From: JAGLOK01 sp963676355
GTDB lineage: Bacteria; Bacillota; Clostridia; Christensenellales; UMGS416
Assembly: GCA_963676355.1 (NCBI GenBank)
Contig: OY781093.1
Span: 1,550,001-1,614,000 of the forward strand
Length of the DNA: 64,000 bases
Direction of reading: 5' to 3'
The notes below the pieces were generated by a model, which saw only the letters and a program-made list of their open reading frames with translations, did no database searches and was not told the DNA's origin. Below, in pieces: positions 1 to 7,687 of the stretch (positions within the stretch are counted from its first letter, which is position 1; every line of letters starts with the position of its first letter). The position numbers were made by a program, and so were the translations under genes.

Positions 1-167
1 AATTGTTTAGAGATATAAAAGAAAAAATCAGAGCTTGTGTCAAAGATTCAAGATCATTAACATTAGTTGAATTATCGAAATTTACAATTAGTTTAATGCA
101 TCAACAAATTGATCCGATTACAGAAATATATAATGAGTTTATACAAGAAATAAAATCTGTAGAATAG
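1..167 (+). CDS. C-terminal fragment of an unrecognised protein
   Basis: An open frame runs in from the left edge and stops at 165-167, giving about 54 residues with no start in the window. The visible part is charged and probably helical. I recognise no motif. It is followed by 99 bases without a gene and then the Toprim gene, so it is probably the last gene of an upstream operon of the same conjugative element. Whether it is the end of a real protein depends on the sequence to the left. Confidence 0.4.
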   Translation, partial: LFRDIKEKIRACVKDSRSLTLVELSKFTISLMHQQIDPITEIYNEFIQEIKSVE

Positions 168-266
168 CTTTTACAATTATAGAGATTTTGATTTAAGCAT
201 TTTTTAGAAAAATAATATTAAAATAAGAGGCTAAATCTATTAAAGTTAGGCTTTTTTGGAGGAATT

Positions 267-1205
267 ATGAGAAAACATTTCACTCAACATCAGTATGACC
301 AAGCTAAACAAACAAGCTTGATACAATACTTAATGTTAAAAGGAGAACAATTCAAAAAGGAAGGACACAGATATCGACATAAAGAGCACAATAGCTTAAT
401 AGTAAGTGATGATAACAAGTGGTTTTGGAACTCACGAAACCTATATGGAAACACTCCAATTAGTTACCTGACTCTGGTTGAGAAAATGTCGCTTCCAGAT
501 GCGGTACATGAACTACTGGGAGATGGAATTAAACACAATATAATAATACAAAACTTTGATAAGGCTGCTGAGAAAAAGCAGTCTTTTGTTTTACCCGAAA
601 AGAACGATAATTACAGAAGAGCATTTGCGTTTCTTAATAAGACACGCGGCATAGATTCAATTATCATTTCAGAAATGATGAAACAGAAAAGAGTATATGA
701 AAGCAAACAATATCATAACTGTGTATTCATTGGGTATAATGGTGTGGATGTTCCAAAACACGCATCAATGTGGGGAACATTCCAAGTTGAAGGAAAGAAA
801 CGATTTAAAGGTGAAGCTGAAAGCTCAGATAAATCATATGGATTCATTATGCCGGGAAGAAGTAAGAAAGTGTATGTGTTTGAAAGTCCAGTTGATGCAA
901 TGAGTCATGCAACGCTATATAAGATGGAGCAGAAGGATTGGAGACAGGACTATAGAATATCTCTCTGCTGCACATGGGATGGTGCATTAGAACAGTTCTT
1001 AAAATCACGTGATATAGCTGAGATCATACTGTGCCTTGATAATGATGCTGCAGGTAATGCAGCAAGTGTGAAGTACCTTGCTAAGTATTCAGAGATGGGA
1101 TATGAAGTATCAAGAGAAGCGCCAATATTTAATGACTACAATGAAGAACTTATGGAGTGCCTAGAAGCAATAGAGGAGTTTGAAGAAATGGAGGCAGGCA
1201 GATGA
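267..1205 (+). CDS. DUF3991/Toprim domain protein of conjugative element
   Basis: A 312-residue protein resembling the DUF3991-plus-Toprim proteins common in Firmicute conjugative elements, which are thought to be primase-like accessory proteins. The first 90 residues are rich in aromatic and basic residues (for example KWFWNSRNLYGNTPISYL) and resemble the DUF3991 part. The second half carries the Toprim signature: an acidic strand VYVFESPVDAMSHA and a later LCLDNDAAGN motif, the usual metal-binding E and DxD positions. No helicase domain is present, so it would act with other replication or transfer proteins. The ribosome binding site TTGGAGGAA is well placed before ATG 267. The stop overlaps the sortase start (ATGA), so the two genes are translationally coupled. 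Family level is fairly sure; the exact role is inferred. Confidence 0.8.
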   Translation: MRKHFTQHQYDQAKQTSLIQYLMLKGEQFKKEGHRYRHKEHNSLIVSDDNKWFWNSRNLYGNTPISYLTLVEKMSLPDAVHELLGDGIKHNIIIQNFDKAAEKKQSFVLPEKNDNYRRAFAFLNKTRGIDSIIISEMMKQKRVYESKQYHNCVFIGYNGVDVPKHASMWGTFQVEGKKRFKGEAESSDKSYGFIMPGRSKKVYVFESPVDAMSHATLYKMEQKDWRQDYRISLCCTWDGALEQFLKSRDIAEIILCLDNDAAGNAASVKYLAKYSEMGYEVSREAPIFNDYNEELMECLEAIEEFEEMEAGR

Positions 1206-1870
1206 AACGGAAACGAATAATACTAATTGTGGTTGTCATGCTTCTGCTCATTGCAGGAGCTTTTTTAATACTTAAACCAGTAATAGAAAACAAAAAGAAC
1301 ATGCAGGAACAAGAAAAAATTCTAAATGCAGTTGAAGGAGGTGAAGCTTTAATTGATATTGAGATTGTAGAAGGAGAAACTGAGCAGGATTATTATACAT
1401 CGGTTGATGCAAGTAGTGTTATCGCTCCAGTGCCTTCTAAATCACCTCTCATTGATGAAGCTGTATCTCAGTTAAATGGACTAGGAATAATTGAGATCGG
1501 AAGCATTGATTTGAAACTGCCTATTGTTGAAGGGGTGGAAGCAGGAGCACTTGAAGTATCAGTAGGTCATCTTTTCGAGTCTGCAGATATTGGCAATGAA
1601 GGAAACTGCATTATAGTCGGTCATAGAAACTATACATATGGTGAGATGTTTAATAGATTAGATGAACTGAAAGCAGGCGAAATTATCAAGATATCAAGCA
1701 TCGATGGAAGTGAGTATAAATATAAGGTTTACACGACAACGGTGGTAGAACCTGGATCTGAAAAGTTGTTTGAATGTGATGATGGACAGTATAAATTAAC
1801 ACTTCTCACATGCACACCGGTAAGGAAAGCAACTCACAGACTATTAATAATGGCGGAGCTGATGAGTTGA
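1202..1870 (+). CDS. Class D-like sortase
   Basis: A 222-residue membrane-anchored transpeptidase expected to attach proteins with an LPxTG-type signal to the cell wall on the outer face of the membrane. An N-terminal hydrophobic segment (about residues 5-27) is followed by a linker and the sortase barrel. The catalytic His is in VGHRNY (H141), the catalytic Cys in LLTCTPV (C204) and the Arg in THRLL (R213), in the correct order for a class D or E enzyme. Start ATG 1202 overlaps the upstream stop by four bases. Its likely substrate is the SpaA-type protein at 28271-30382, which ends in IPKTG and is the only wall-anchored protein seen in the element. The class assignment is from motif appearance only. 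Confidence 0.88.
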   Translation: MKRKRIILIVVVMLLLIAGAFLILKPVIENKKNMQEQEKILNAVEGGEALIDIEIVEGETEQDYYTSVDASSVIAPVPSKSPLIDEAVSQLNGLGIIEIGSIDLKLPIVEGVEAGALEVSVGHLFESADIGNEGNCIIVGHRNYTYGEMFNRLDELKAGEIIKISSIDGSEYKYKVYTTTVVEPGSEKLFECDDGQYKLTLLTCTPVRKATHRLLIMAELMS

Positions 1871-1927
1871 TTTGTTTTCCTGTATTTAGAGCCGAAAGCG
1901 CCAGCGAAGGAACGTTGTGCAAGATAA

Positions 1928-2024
1928 GGTGTCATACAATGACACCGGAAACAGCTAGACAGCACAGCTGTCTACTAGAAGAACAAGTGTATGACAATGA
2001 TAAATGTTGTCATAAAAATGTCAT
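1928..2024. promoter_or_regulatory. Cluster of dyads: operator or transfer-origin candidate
   Basis: Three dyads lie directly upstream of the small DNA-binding gene. GGTGTCAT-ACA-ATGACACC is a perfect 8-bp inverted repeat at 1928-1946. TAGACAGC-ACA-GCTGTCTA is a perfect hairpin at 1956-1974. ATGACAA (1991-1997) pairs with TTGTCAT (2007-2013), and a further TGTCAT lies at 2019-2024 just before the ribosome binding site. Binding sites for the downstream ribbon-helix-helix-like protein are the simplest reading. A role in oriT is possible but unproven. The same dyad recurs at 30749-30765. Confidence 0.6.
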
Positions 2025-2035
2025 ACGGAGGGATT

Positions 2036-2473
2036 ATGGCAAAAGAACAGATAAGATTAAATTTGAGAGTGACTAAATGCATGTATGAATCAATACATGC
2101 TTTTTCTATAGGTAAAGGAATATCAATTAGTGAAGCTGCAAGACAGCTTTTATCTAAGTCATTGATTCTTGAAAAAACACAAGAAGATATGGATTTTATC
2201 AGAACTAACATTAGAGCTGAATTTGAAAGCTATCTTAAACCGCAAGTGGAAAGAATAATAAAGTGTGTAATAAAAGGAGGTATAACATCATCGGCTGGAT
2301 ATTACCTTACAGCAAAAGCATTAGCTGAATTTGTGCCTCCGCATCTTAGAGTGGAGTATGAAACCGCATTACTGGAAAGCAAGAAGCTTGGTGTAGCGCA
2401 TATGCAAGTAAAGGATAGAAAAGTTGAAGAGTTTATGGAGGAGAGCGAGAAAAAATTAGGCAATAAGATATAA
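2036..2473 (+). CDS. Ribbon-helix-helix-like mobilisation or regulatory protein
   Basis: A 145-residue protein. The start was set at ATG 2036 because GGAGGG lies just upstream; the open frame extends 15 codons further, but those lack a ribosome binding site. Residues 1-40 (KEQIRLNLRVTKCMYESI, then KGISISEAARQLL) have the strand-helix-helix pattern of Arc/MobC-like ribbon-helix-helix proteins: an alternating basic strand, then an amphipathic helix, a turn and a second helix. The remaining 100 residues are helical and of unknown function. Placement between the TGTCAT dyads and the relaxase region suggests a relaxosome accessory protein or autoregulator. The fold call is by eye. Confidence 0.6.
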   Translation: MAKEQIRLNLRVTKCMYESIHAFSIGKGISISEAARQLLSKSLILEKTQEDMDFIRTNIRAEFESYLKPQVERIIKCVIKGGITSSAGYYLTAKALAEFVPPHLRVEYETALLESKKLGVAHMQVKDRKVEEFMEESEKKLGNKI

Positions 2474-2543
2474 TTCCATTTTTGTTTTACTAAGCTGAGA
2501 TAATATATTATAATGTAACCAGAAAATGTGGGGAGCTGAAAAC

Positions 2544-2831
2544 GTGGTATTATCTCTGGATAAAATAAAAAAAGAAGCCGGGAGCATAGCGCCGAAATAC
2601 AATGTTAAAAGCATGATGCTTTTTGGTTCATATGCTGACGGGTCCGCTAGTGAGGATTCGGACATAGATTTATTGGTGAAGTTTAATAAAAAAGCTGTGT
2701 CATTATTCGTGTTAAGCGGCATTAAATATGATCTGGAAGAAAAGCTTCAAAAACCGGTAGATCTTATTCATGCCCCGCTTCCTAAAAAGTCAATGATAAA
2801 AGCCGAAAAGGTAATTAATATCTATGGATAA
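2544..2831 (+). CDS. mntA: MNT-domain nucleotidyltransferase antitoxin
   Basis: A minimal nucleotidyltransferase of 95 residues. GTG 2544 is chosen because GGGGAG lies 8-9 bases upstream; ATG 2526 would place that Shine-Dalgarno inside the gene. The family signature is clear: GSYADGS followed by SDIDLLV, with the two metal-binding aspartates D40 and D42. In MntA/HepT modules this protein neutralises the HEPN toxin, in studied cases by adding AMP to it. The toxin gene follows directly and overlaps by eight bases. The pair sits inside conjugation genes and is best read as an addiction or defence module carried by the element. Confidence 0.9.
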   Translation: MVLSLDKIKKEAGSIAPKYNVKSMMLFGSYADGSASEDSDIDLLVKFNKKAVSLFVLSGIKYDLEEKLQKPVDLIHAPLPKKSMIKAEKVINIYG

Positions 2832-3159
2832 AAAGAAAAAAGTTATCCTTAAGAAAATGATTTCCGAAGTCGGTGTTATTAATGAAATGATTGACGGCAT
2901 AGGCAAAAAGCAATTCATGAAAGACGAAAAAACACAGAGAGCCGTCGCAATGACTTTGATCAATATCGGTGAGCTTGTAAAGCTTTTACCCATAGAATTC
3001 AGACAAGAGCATAGAGAGGTTCCTTGGAGAGAAGCAGCGGGCTTGAGGGATGTAGTAGTTCATAAATATCAGACCATAAGGATGGAAGACGTATGGGCTA
3101 CAATTAAAGATGATATACCTGTTTTCCATAATCATATAGTTGAAATCCTAAAACAATAA
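2824..3159 (+). CDS. hepT: HepT-like HEPN (DUF86) toxin
   Basis: A 111-residue helical protein of the DUF86/HepT family, an RNase toxin when not modified. The catalytic Rx4H motif is intact as RDVVVH (R75, H80) and is followed by KY, giving the extended HKY that MntA-type enzymes modify at the tyrosine. Its ATG lies inside the end of the MNT gene, so the two are translationally coupled. A short dyad with a T-rich tail ends the unit at 3178-3200. Length and motifs are normal for the family and nothing suggests decay. Confidence 0.9.
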   Translation: MDKKKKVILKKMISEVGVINEMIDGIGKKQFMKDEKTQRAVAMTLINIGELVKLLPIEFRQEHREVPWREAAGLRDVVVHKYQTIRMEDVWATIKDDIPVFHNHIVEILKQ

Positions 3160-3177
3160 TTGTATAAGAAATATCTA

Positions 3178-3200
3178 GAGCCTTATTTAAGGCTCATTTT
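3178..3200 (+). terminator. Terminator-like dyad after the MNT/HEPN pair
   Basis: GAGCCTTA-TT-TAAGGCTC is a perfect dyad followed by ATTTTG. It would close the toxin-antitoxin transcript before the gene at 3224. The T-run is short, so termination may be partial. Confidence 0.55.
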
Positions 3201-3223
3201 GTAATAGTATTGAGTGAGGGAAA

Positions 3224-3994
3224 ATGATAACAATAGAGAACACACCAAATCTTACAGGAGTAAAAATAACCGGCGATTTTCATGATTTCTATGAACTGGT
3301 TGAAGCGTTTTATGATATTGCAATTAATGAGTTTGACGAAAAATGCAGCGAGTATATTGATATATCCACACGTTTACTGGGATTATCTTATGACATAAGG
3401 CATGCGTTTCAGGGTGATAGGAATATCGAGCTTCTAGATAACGGAATGGATAGGGATATAATGAAGTCCCGCGGAAAAATAACGCCCGAGAAAAATGTAT
3501 ATTATTCATGCAATTATTTATATCCCGAAATGTTTTATTGTATGATAACAATCAATAATCTGATAATGCTTAGAATAAAGGACTTAACCAAAACAAAATA
3601 TGTGTTTTCAGAAACTCTGGATAGAAGAGTGGTATGGGACAAGACTATATCAGTATTACGTTTATTTCAAAGCGCATTTGCCGAATGCGTAAAAAACACT
3701 TTGTCCGATAGAAGCTATATATTATGGCTGAAGGAAATAACGGATCGAGACGTGAATCTGACGGGGATTGCAATGCAGTATATTGACATAATCAACATAG
3801 ATTATATTTATATGGATAAAGAAAAAAGGCTTAAGAATTTCTATAAAGTAACAAAACAAATATCACAGTTTATATCAAGTACGGAACATGCTCAAATATC
3901 ACATGAAATTGCGCAGTTCGCCAGGGAGAATAATTGCGATAAGAATGATGTTATCATGGACGGGATGGATTATCCCGAAGAAATCGAATGGTAA
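3224..3994 (+). CDS. Conserved hypothetical protein, DUF6904-like
   Basis: A soluble 256-residue protein with no signal peptide or membrane segment. The opening ENTPNLTGVKITGDFHDF resembles a family I recall as DUF6904, found beside accessory genes in Firmicutes; I cannot confirm that assignment here. No catalytic motif is visible. It has its own ribosome binding site (GAGGGAAA) and follows a terminator-like dyad, so it is probably transcribed separately from the toxin-antitoxin pair. The relaxase gene follows after 46 bases. It may be cargo rather than transfer machinery. Function unknown. Confidence 0.6.
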   Translation: MITIENTPNLTGVKITGDFHDFYELVEAFYDIAINEFDEKCSEYIDISTRLLGLSYDIRHAFQGDRNIELLDNGMDRDIMKSRGKITPEKNVYYSCNYLYPEMFYCMITINNLIMLRIKDLTKTKYVFSETLDRRVVWDKTISVLRLFQSAFAECVKNTLSDRSYILWLKEITDRDVNLTGIAMQYIDIINIDYIYMDKEKRLKNFYKVTKQISQFISSTEHAQISHEIAQFARENNCDKNDVIMDGMDYPEEIEW

Positions 3995-4040
3995 ATATGA
4001 TATAAACATTATTTAGAAAAACGAATATGGAGGTGACATT

Positions 4041-5309
4041 TTGGTATATAACCAACTATACCTGCCACCTTCAAAACCCGGATTAAATAAATATCTAGGA
4101 AACTACATTTCATATATTGCAAAGAAAAGCAAATCAAAAGTGGTTAAAAATCGTGGCATGGAGCATGGTCTGTTTGGATGCATAGAAAGCAAACATCTGC
4201 CGGTTAACATTCAAGACTTAAATAAAGCTATAAAGTATGTTAGGGACAAATCACAAAAAGATAGATGTATCATGTATCATGGTTTTCTATCTCTTTCTGC
4301 TGAAGAGATTACATCACAAGGTTATAGGTCAAGGACAAGGTGGAAAGACTTGCTTGCAGATAAGATGAATGATGTAGCAAAGGCTAATAACATAAAAAGA
4401 GAAAACCTTGAGTGGATAGCAGCTTATCATATGAAGAAAGACCAAAGCCACTGCCACTTTATATTCTGGGACAAGAATCAAGAGATAAAAGAACCTTTTA
4501 TGCCAAAGAAACTATTCGATAAAAAGATGGAATGGATAAGAGGACAGTTTGCTAAAGAAATATTCCATGATGTATTCAAGGAATTATATAACCAAAAGGA
4601 TGGAGCGTTTAAAGGAATTAAATCAGAGCTTCATCCTTTTTTTGACGAGTTTAGTTCAATAATAACTGATATGAAAGATAGTGAGCTTAATGAGTTTAAG
4701 GAAACATTATCGTCAATATCATCTGATTACGCTTATGAAAATAGCATAAATCCAATGATATCTGAATCAAATGTAAAAGATTTGATAGAACAGATAGTTA
4801 GCCTTAAAGAAATTATTTCTCGAAAGGGAGCACTTAAGTATGAGTACATGCCTAATGATATAAAAGTGAAAATAGATGAAATATCTTTGAATATCATTGA
4901 AGCAAATACAGAATGCAAATCAAAATATCATTTGTATTTAGATACTGCTGAAGAAATTAGAAGGATATATGCAAACTCACCTGAAAGTATTAATGATGCC
5001 AGAGAATATGCTAAATCTGTAGTTGTGAAGAGCATTGGGAGCAAAATACTCAAGTCTATAAAAAAACTAAATAATATTGAAGGAGAGCTAGGGAGCGAAG
5101 AATGGAAGGACAATCATGAAGCATATGAAAAACAATCAGCAGAAGATTTGATACTGAACATAGCATATATGTTAAGCAGAGGTATTAACAGCAACAAGGT
5201 AAAAGCCAATAGGTTAAGAAAGAATGAGCTATCAAAACAAGCAAGAATAGAACTCGCAAAGAAGCTTGAAAATAAATCAATAGACTGGGGACAAAATGAA
5301 AGGTGGTGA
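4041..5309 (+). CDS. MobP-type relaxase
   Basis: The 422-residue relaxase that would nick the element at its origin of transfer and lead the strand into the VirD4 channel. Start TTG 4041 is set by GGAGGTG at 4029-4035. The three-histidine metal site is visible as AYHMKKDQSHCHFIFW (H130, H137, H139), the HxxxxxxHxH pattern of MOBP enzymes in Gram-positive elements. The nucleophilic tyrosine is not certain; YISYIAKK near residues 22-29 is a candidate. The second half is helical and charged and would bind DNA or partners. The VirD4 gene starts five bases downstream, which is the usual relaxase and coupling-protein pairing. Confidence 0.82.
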   Translation: MVYNQLYLPPSKPGLNKYLGNYISYIAKKSKSKVVKNRGMEHGLFGCIESKHLPVNIQDLNKAIKYVRDKSQKDRCIMYHGFLSLSAEEITSQGYRSRTRWKDLLADKMNDVAKANNIKRENLEWIAAYHMKKDQSHCHFIFWDKNQEIKEPFMPKKLFDKKMEWIRGQFAKEIFHDVFKELYNQKDGAFKGIKSELHPFFDEFSSIITDMKDSELNEFKETLSSISSDYAYENSINPMISESNVKDLIEQIVSLKEIISRKGALKYEYMPNDIKVKIDEISLNIIEANTECKSKYHLYLDTAEEIRRIYANSPESINDAREYAKSVVVKSIGSKILKSIKKLNNIEGELGSEEWKDNHEAYEKQSAEDLILNIAYMLSRGINSNKVKANRLRKNELSKQARIELAKKLENKSIDWGQNERW

Positions 5310-5313
5310 TTAG

Positions 5314-7206
5314 TTGAAGAAGAAAATAATACTGTGTTCTGCACTTACTTCTATAGGATTAATAGCAAGTATTTATCTAACTGTCTTTATTAAGATAAGT
5401 ATAGAGCATGATAAGCTAGAATTGCGATCTTTAAAGCTTGGAAAGTGTATTGAAATGATATCAGCTGATAAAACAATGCAGCTGATTTTTTTATGCTTCA
5501 CGACACTAATGATTGTAGGTATCTTCTCATTAGTCATTATTAATAACAGAAATCATGAAACTGACCTGATAAAAATAACAGACAAAATATCAACTCCAGT
5601 ACCAGCAGGTAGAAAACAGCATGGTTCAGCAGAATGGATGAAGAAGAAGGAGTTTGATAATCATTTTGGCTCATATGAGTTGAAACAATGTGATTTACAA
5701 AAAAATGTGTTTCCCGAATCAGGTGGAACAGTTATTGGTATGTATAAGAAAGGAAAGTATAAAGAAAAGCTATATTACGTCGGAGATGACAGACATACCT
5801 TATGTATTGGTTCAACAAGAAGCGGAAAGAGCAGGAATGTTGTTCTTCCCAGTATAGGTTTTATGGGCTTATCTGGTGAAAGTATGGTGATAAGTGATCC
5901 CAAAGGTGAGCTTTTTCAATATACATATCCGTTTCTTGAAAGTCTGGGCTATGAAGTTGTAGCTCTAGACTTCAAGAATCCTTTGAAGAGCAGCAGATAT
6001 AACTTTCTTCAAAATGTAATAGATGCTGTTATTGAAGAAAACATACCGAAAGCTATAGACTATGCATGGGATATTACAAGTTCACTTGTAGGAAAGGCTA
6101 AAGGTGAGCGAATATGGAATGATGGTGAAGCTTCTGTTATTGCAAGCAGTATACTGTGTGTTGTATATGATAATAAGGATAAACCTGAATATCAGAACCT
6201 TACCAATGTTTATTACTTCATAGCTAATATGTGTCATTTAACTGAAAAAGTCATGCCGCTCAATAGATATATGAAGACATTGGAAGAAACACATCCGGCA
6301 AAAGCGTTATTAGGCATATCCGATGTTGCGCCATCAAGGACAAGAGGTTCGTTTTTTACTTCAGCACTCACAACACTTAGGATTTTTACTAATCCATATA
6401 TTTATTCAACGACGTGTGCTAGTGATTTTAAGTTGGAAGATACGGGAAGAAAAAAGAGGGTGGTTTTCATGATACTACCTGATGAAAAGACAACCTACTA
6501 TTCGCTTGCAAGCTTATTTGTATCCCAACAGTATGAGTTATTGGTAAATATGGCAGATAAAAGAGGTGGTCGACTTGAAAGAAGAGTGAACTTTATTCTA
6601 GATGAGTTTGGAAATTTTACTGAGATACCATCTTTTGCAAACAAGCTGACTGTTGGTGCAGGTAGAGGAATACGCTTTAATCTATTTGTTCAATCACTTT
6701 CACAGATAGAAGAGAAATATGGCAGAGAGAATGCTCATACTATCAAAGGCAACTGTGCTACCTGGATTTATCTTTGTGCAGATGATAATGGAACTTTGGA
6801 TGAGATAAGCAAGAGAATTGGTAACTACACTATTGCATCACAATCAAAGAGCACTTCATATAGCAAACATTCATCTTGTAGCTCATCAACCAGTATTAAC
6901 CTAACAAGCCGGGCACTCTTGACCACAGATGAAGTAAGGATGATAGACAGGCCCTACAGTTTAATCATGTCGCGAGACAATCCTGCTATCATCCATGCAC
7001 CTGATTTATCGGGATATATGTTTAATAAATTGTTTGGCTTAGGTAACAAGGAACATAATACAAAGGTAAGGATGGAGAGGGAAGGAAAACGAGCAGAACG
7101 GAATAAAGAACAATGTGATATAAAACTTTGGGGTATATGGAATAAGTTTAATAATAACTACTATCACGAGAAAAAAGCGGGATACTATCCTGCTAATTTA
7201 GATTAA
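5314..7206 (+). CDS. virD4: VirD4-like conjugation coupling ATPase
   Basis: A 630-residue type IV coupling protein that delivers the relaxase-DNA complex to the transfer channel at the inner face of the membrane. Two N-terminal hydrophobic segments (about residues 5-25 and 50-75) are followed by the TraG/VirD4 ATPase domain. Walker A is IGSTRSGKSRN and Walker B is NFILDEFGNF; VISDPKGEL and the GAGRGIRFNLFVQSLSQ stretch are also typical. Start TTG 5314 follows AGGTGGTG. Length is normal for the Firmicute family. A serine-rich stretch near residues 510-527 looks like a loop. Transcription probably continues into the pilin-like gene. Confidence 0.93.
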   Translation: MKKKIILCSALTSIGLIASIYLTVFIKISIEHDKLELRSLKLGKCIEMISADKTMQLIFLCFTTLMIVGIFSLVIINNRNHETDLIKITDKISTPVPAGRKQHGSAEWMKKKEFDNHFGSYELKQCDLQKNVFPESGGTVIGMYKKGKYKEKLYYVGDDRHTLCIGSTRSGKSRNVVLPSIGFMGLSGESMVISDPKGELFQYTYPFLESLGYEVVALDFKNPLKSSRYNFLQNVIDAVIEENIPKAIDYAWDITSSLVGKAKGERIWNDGEASVIASSILCVVYDNKDKPEYQNLTNVYYFIANMCHLTEKVMPLNRYMKTLEETHPAKALLGISDVAPSRTRGSFFTSALTTLRIFTNPYIYSTTCASDFKLEDTGRKKRVVFMILPDEKTTYYSLASLFVSQQYELLVNMADKRGGRLERRVNFILDEFGNFTEIPSFANKLTVGAGRGIRFNLFVQSLSQIEEKYGRENAHTIKGNCATWIYLCADDNGTLDEISKRIGNYTIASQSKSTSYSKHSSCSSSTSINLTSRALLTTDEVRMIDRPYSLIMSRDNPAIIHAPDLSGYMFNKLFGLGNKEHNTKVRMEREGKRAERNKEQCDIKLWGIWNKFNNNYYHEKKAGYYPANLD

Positions 7207-7220
7207 CTATGGAGGACATT

Positions 7221-7562
7221 ATGATAAAGAAAAAGTTTAACAAGGTAAAGAAAGTTATAACATCAATAATCACCTTTCTGACGACTTCATTCGCTAAAAC
7301 AACCGCATTTGCCACTGACTTTAGTGATTCGAAACTAGCTACTGGTACAGAGGCATTAATCAATGACTTAACTAAATGGTTGATGATATTATCACCTATT
7401 GTAACAGTACTTCTAATCATCTATTACTTAATACGAAAATCAGCAGCTGATGAGATGGACGCGAAGAAGTGGAATAATAGGATTGTGGTTGCGTTGGTGT
7501 GTTGTGTGGGAGCTGTGCTTGCGAGTGCGATTGTTAATTTGGTTGTGGAGTATTATCAATGA
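7221..7562 (+). CDS. Small two-TM pilin-like conjugation protein
   Basis: A 113-residue membrane protein. ATG 7221 is preferred over ATG 7209 because GGAGGA lies between them at the right distance from the second. A signal-like segment runs to the AFA at about residues 28-33, followed by a short exposed stretch and two hydrophobic helices (LMILSPIVTVLLIIYYL and VALVCCVGAVLASAIVNLVV) joined by a basic loop. This matches the TrbC/VirB2-like pilin subunits of Gram-positive transfer systems in size and order after VirD4. The last 50 bases of the gene recur in degenerate form at 10336-10440, which marks the insertion of the defence genes behind it. Confidence 0.7.
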   Translation: MIKKKFNKVKKVITSIITFLTTSFAKTTAFATDFSDSKLATGTEALINDLTKWLMILSPIVTVLLIIYYLIRKSAADEMDAKKWNNRIVVALVCCVGAVLASAIVNLVVEYYQ

Positions 7563-7611
7563 CATAAAATGAATAAGATAGCTTTATATTGATGGGAAAT
7601 AGTGGTATAAT
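7509..7611 (+). repeat. Direct repeat copy A: pilin gene end plus promoter
   Basis: This stretch covers the last codons of the pilin-like gene and the sequence up to an extended -10 box. It matches 10336-10440 in order: TGCGATTGTTAATTTG, then ATGACATAAA, then TTGAT, then AGTGGTAT[AT]AT. The two copies flank the NB-ARC gene. Confidence 0.75.
7583..7611 (+). promoter_or_regulatory. Promoter of the NB-ARC gene
   Basis: An extended -10 (TGG-TATAAT, 7603-7611) has a weak -35 TTTATA 17 bases upstream. It lies about 75 bases before ATG 7688 and would free the NB-ARC gene from control by the transfer operon. Confidence 0.5.
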
Positions 7612-7687
7612 ATTTTATTATAATACTGTAGGCATTCCTCATTATTCTCATTTAACTATAAATAATGCATTACAGCAAAGAGGTAAT

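Noticed and set aside
1810..2076. An 88-codon frame overlapping the sortase end and the dyads
   Set aside because: It overlaps the end of a certain gene and the dyad cluster, has no good ribosome binding site and its product looks like nothing known.
3995..4040. Origin of transfer just before the relaxase gene
   Set aside because: No inverted repeat or nick-like sequence stands out in these 46 bases; the dyad cluster at 1928-2024 is a better candidate.
7589..7687. Longer start for the NB-ARC protein
   Set aside because: The extension runs through the extended -10 box and has no ribosome binding site, while ATG 7688 follows AGAGGT.
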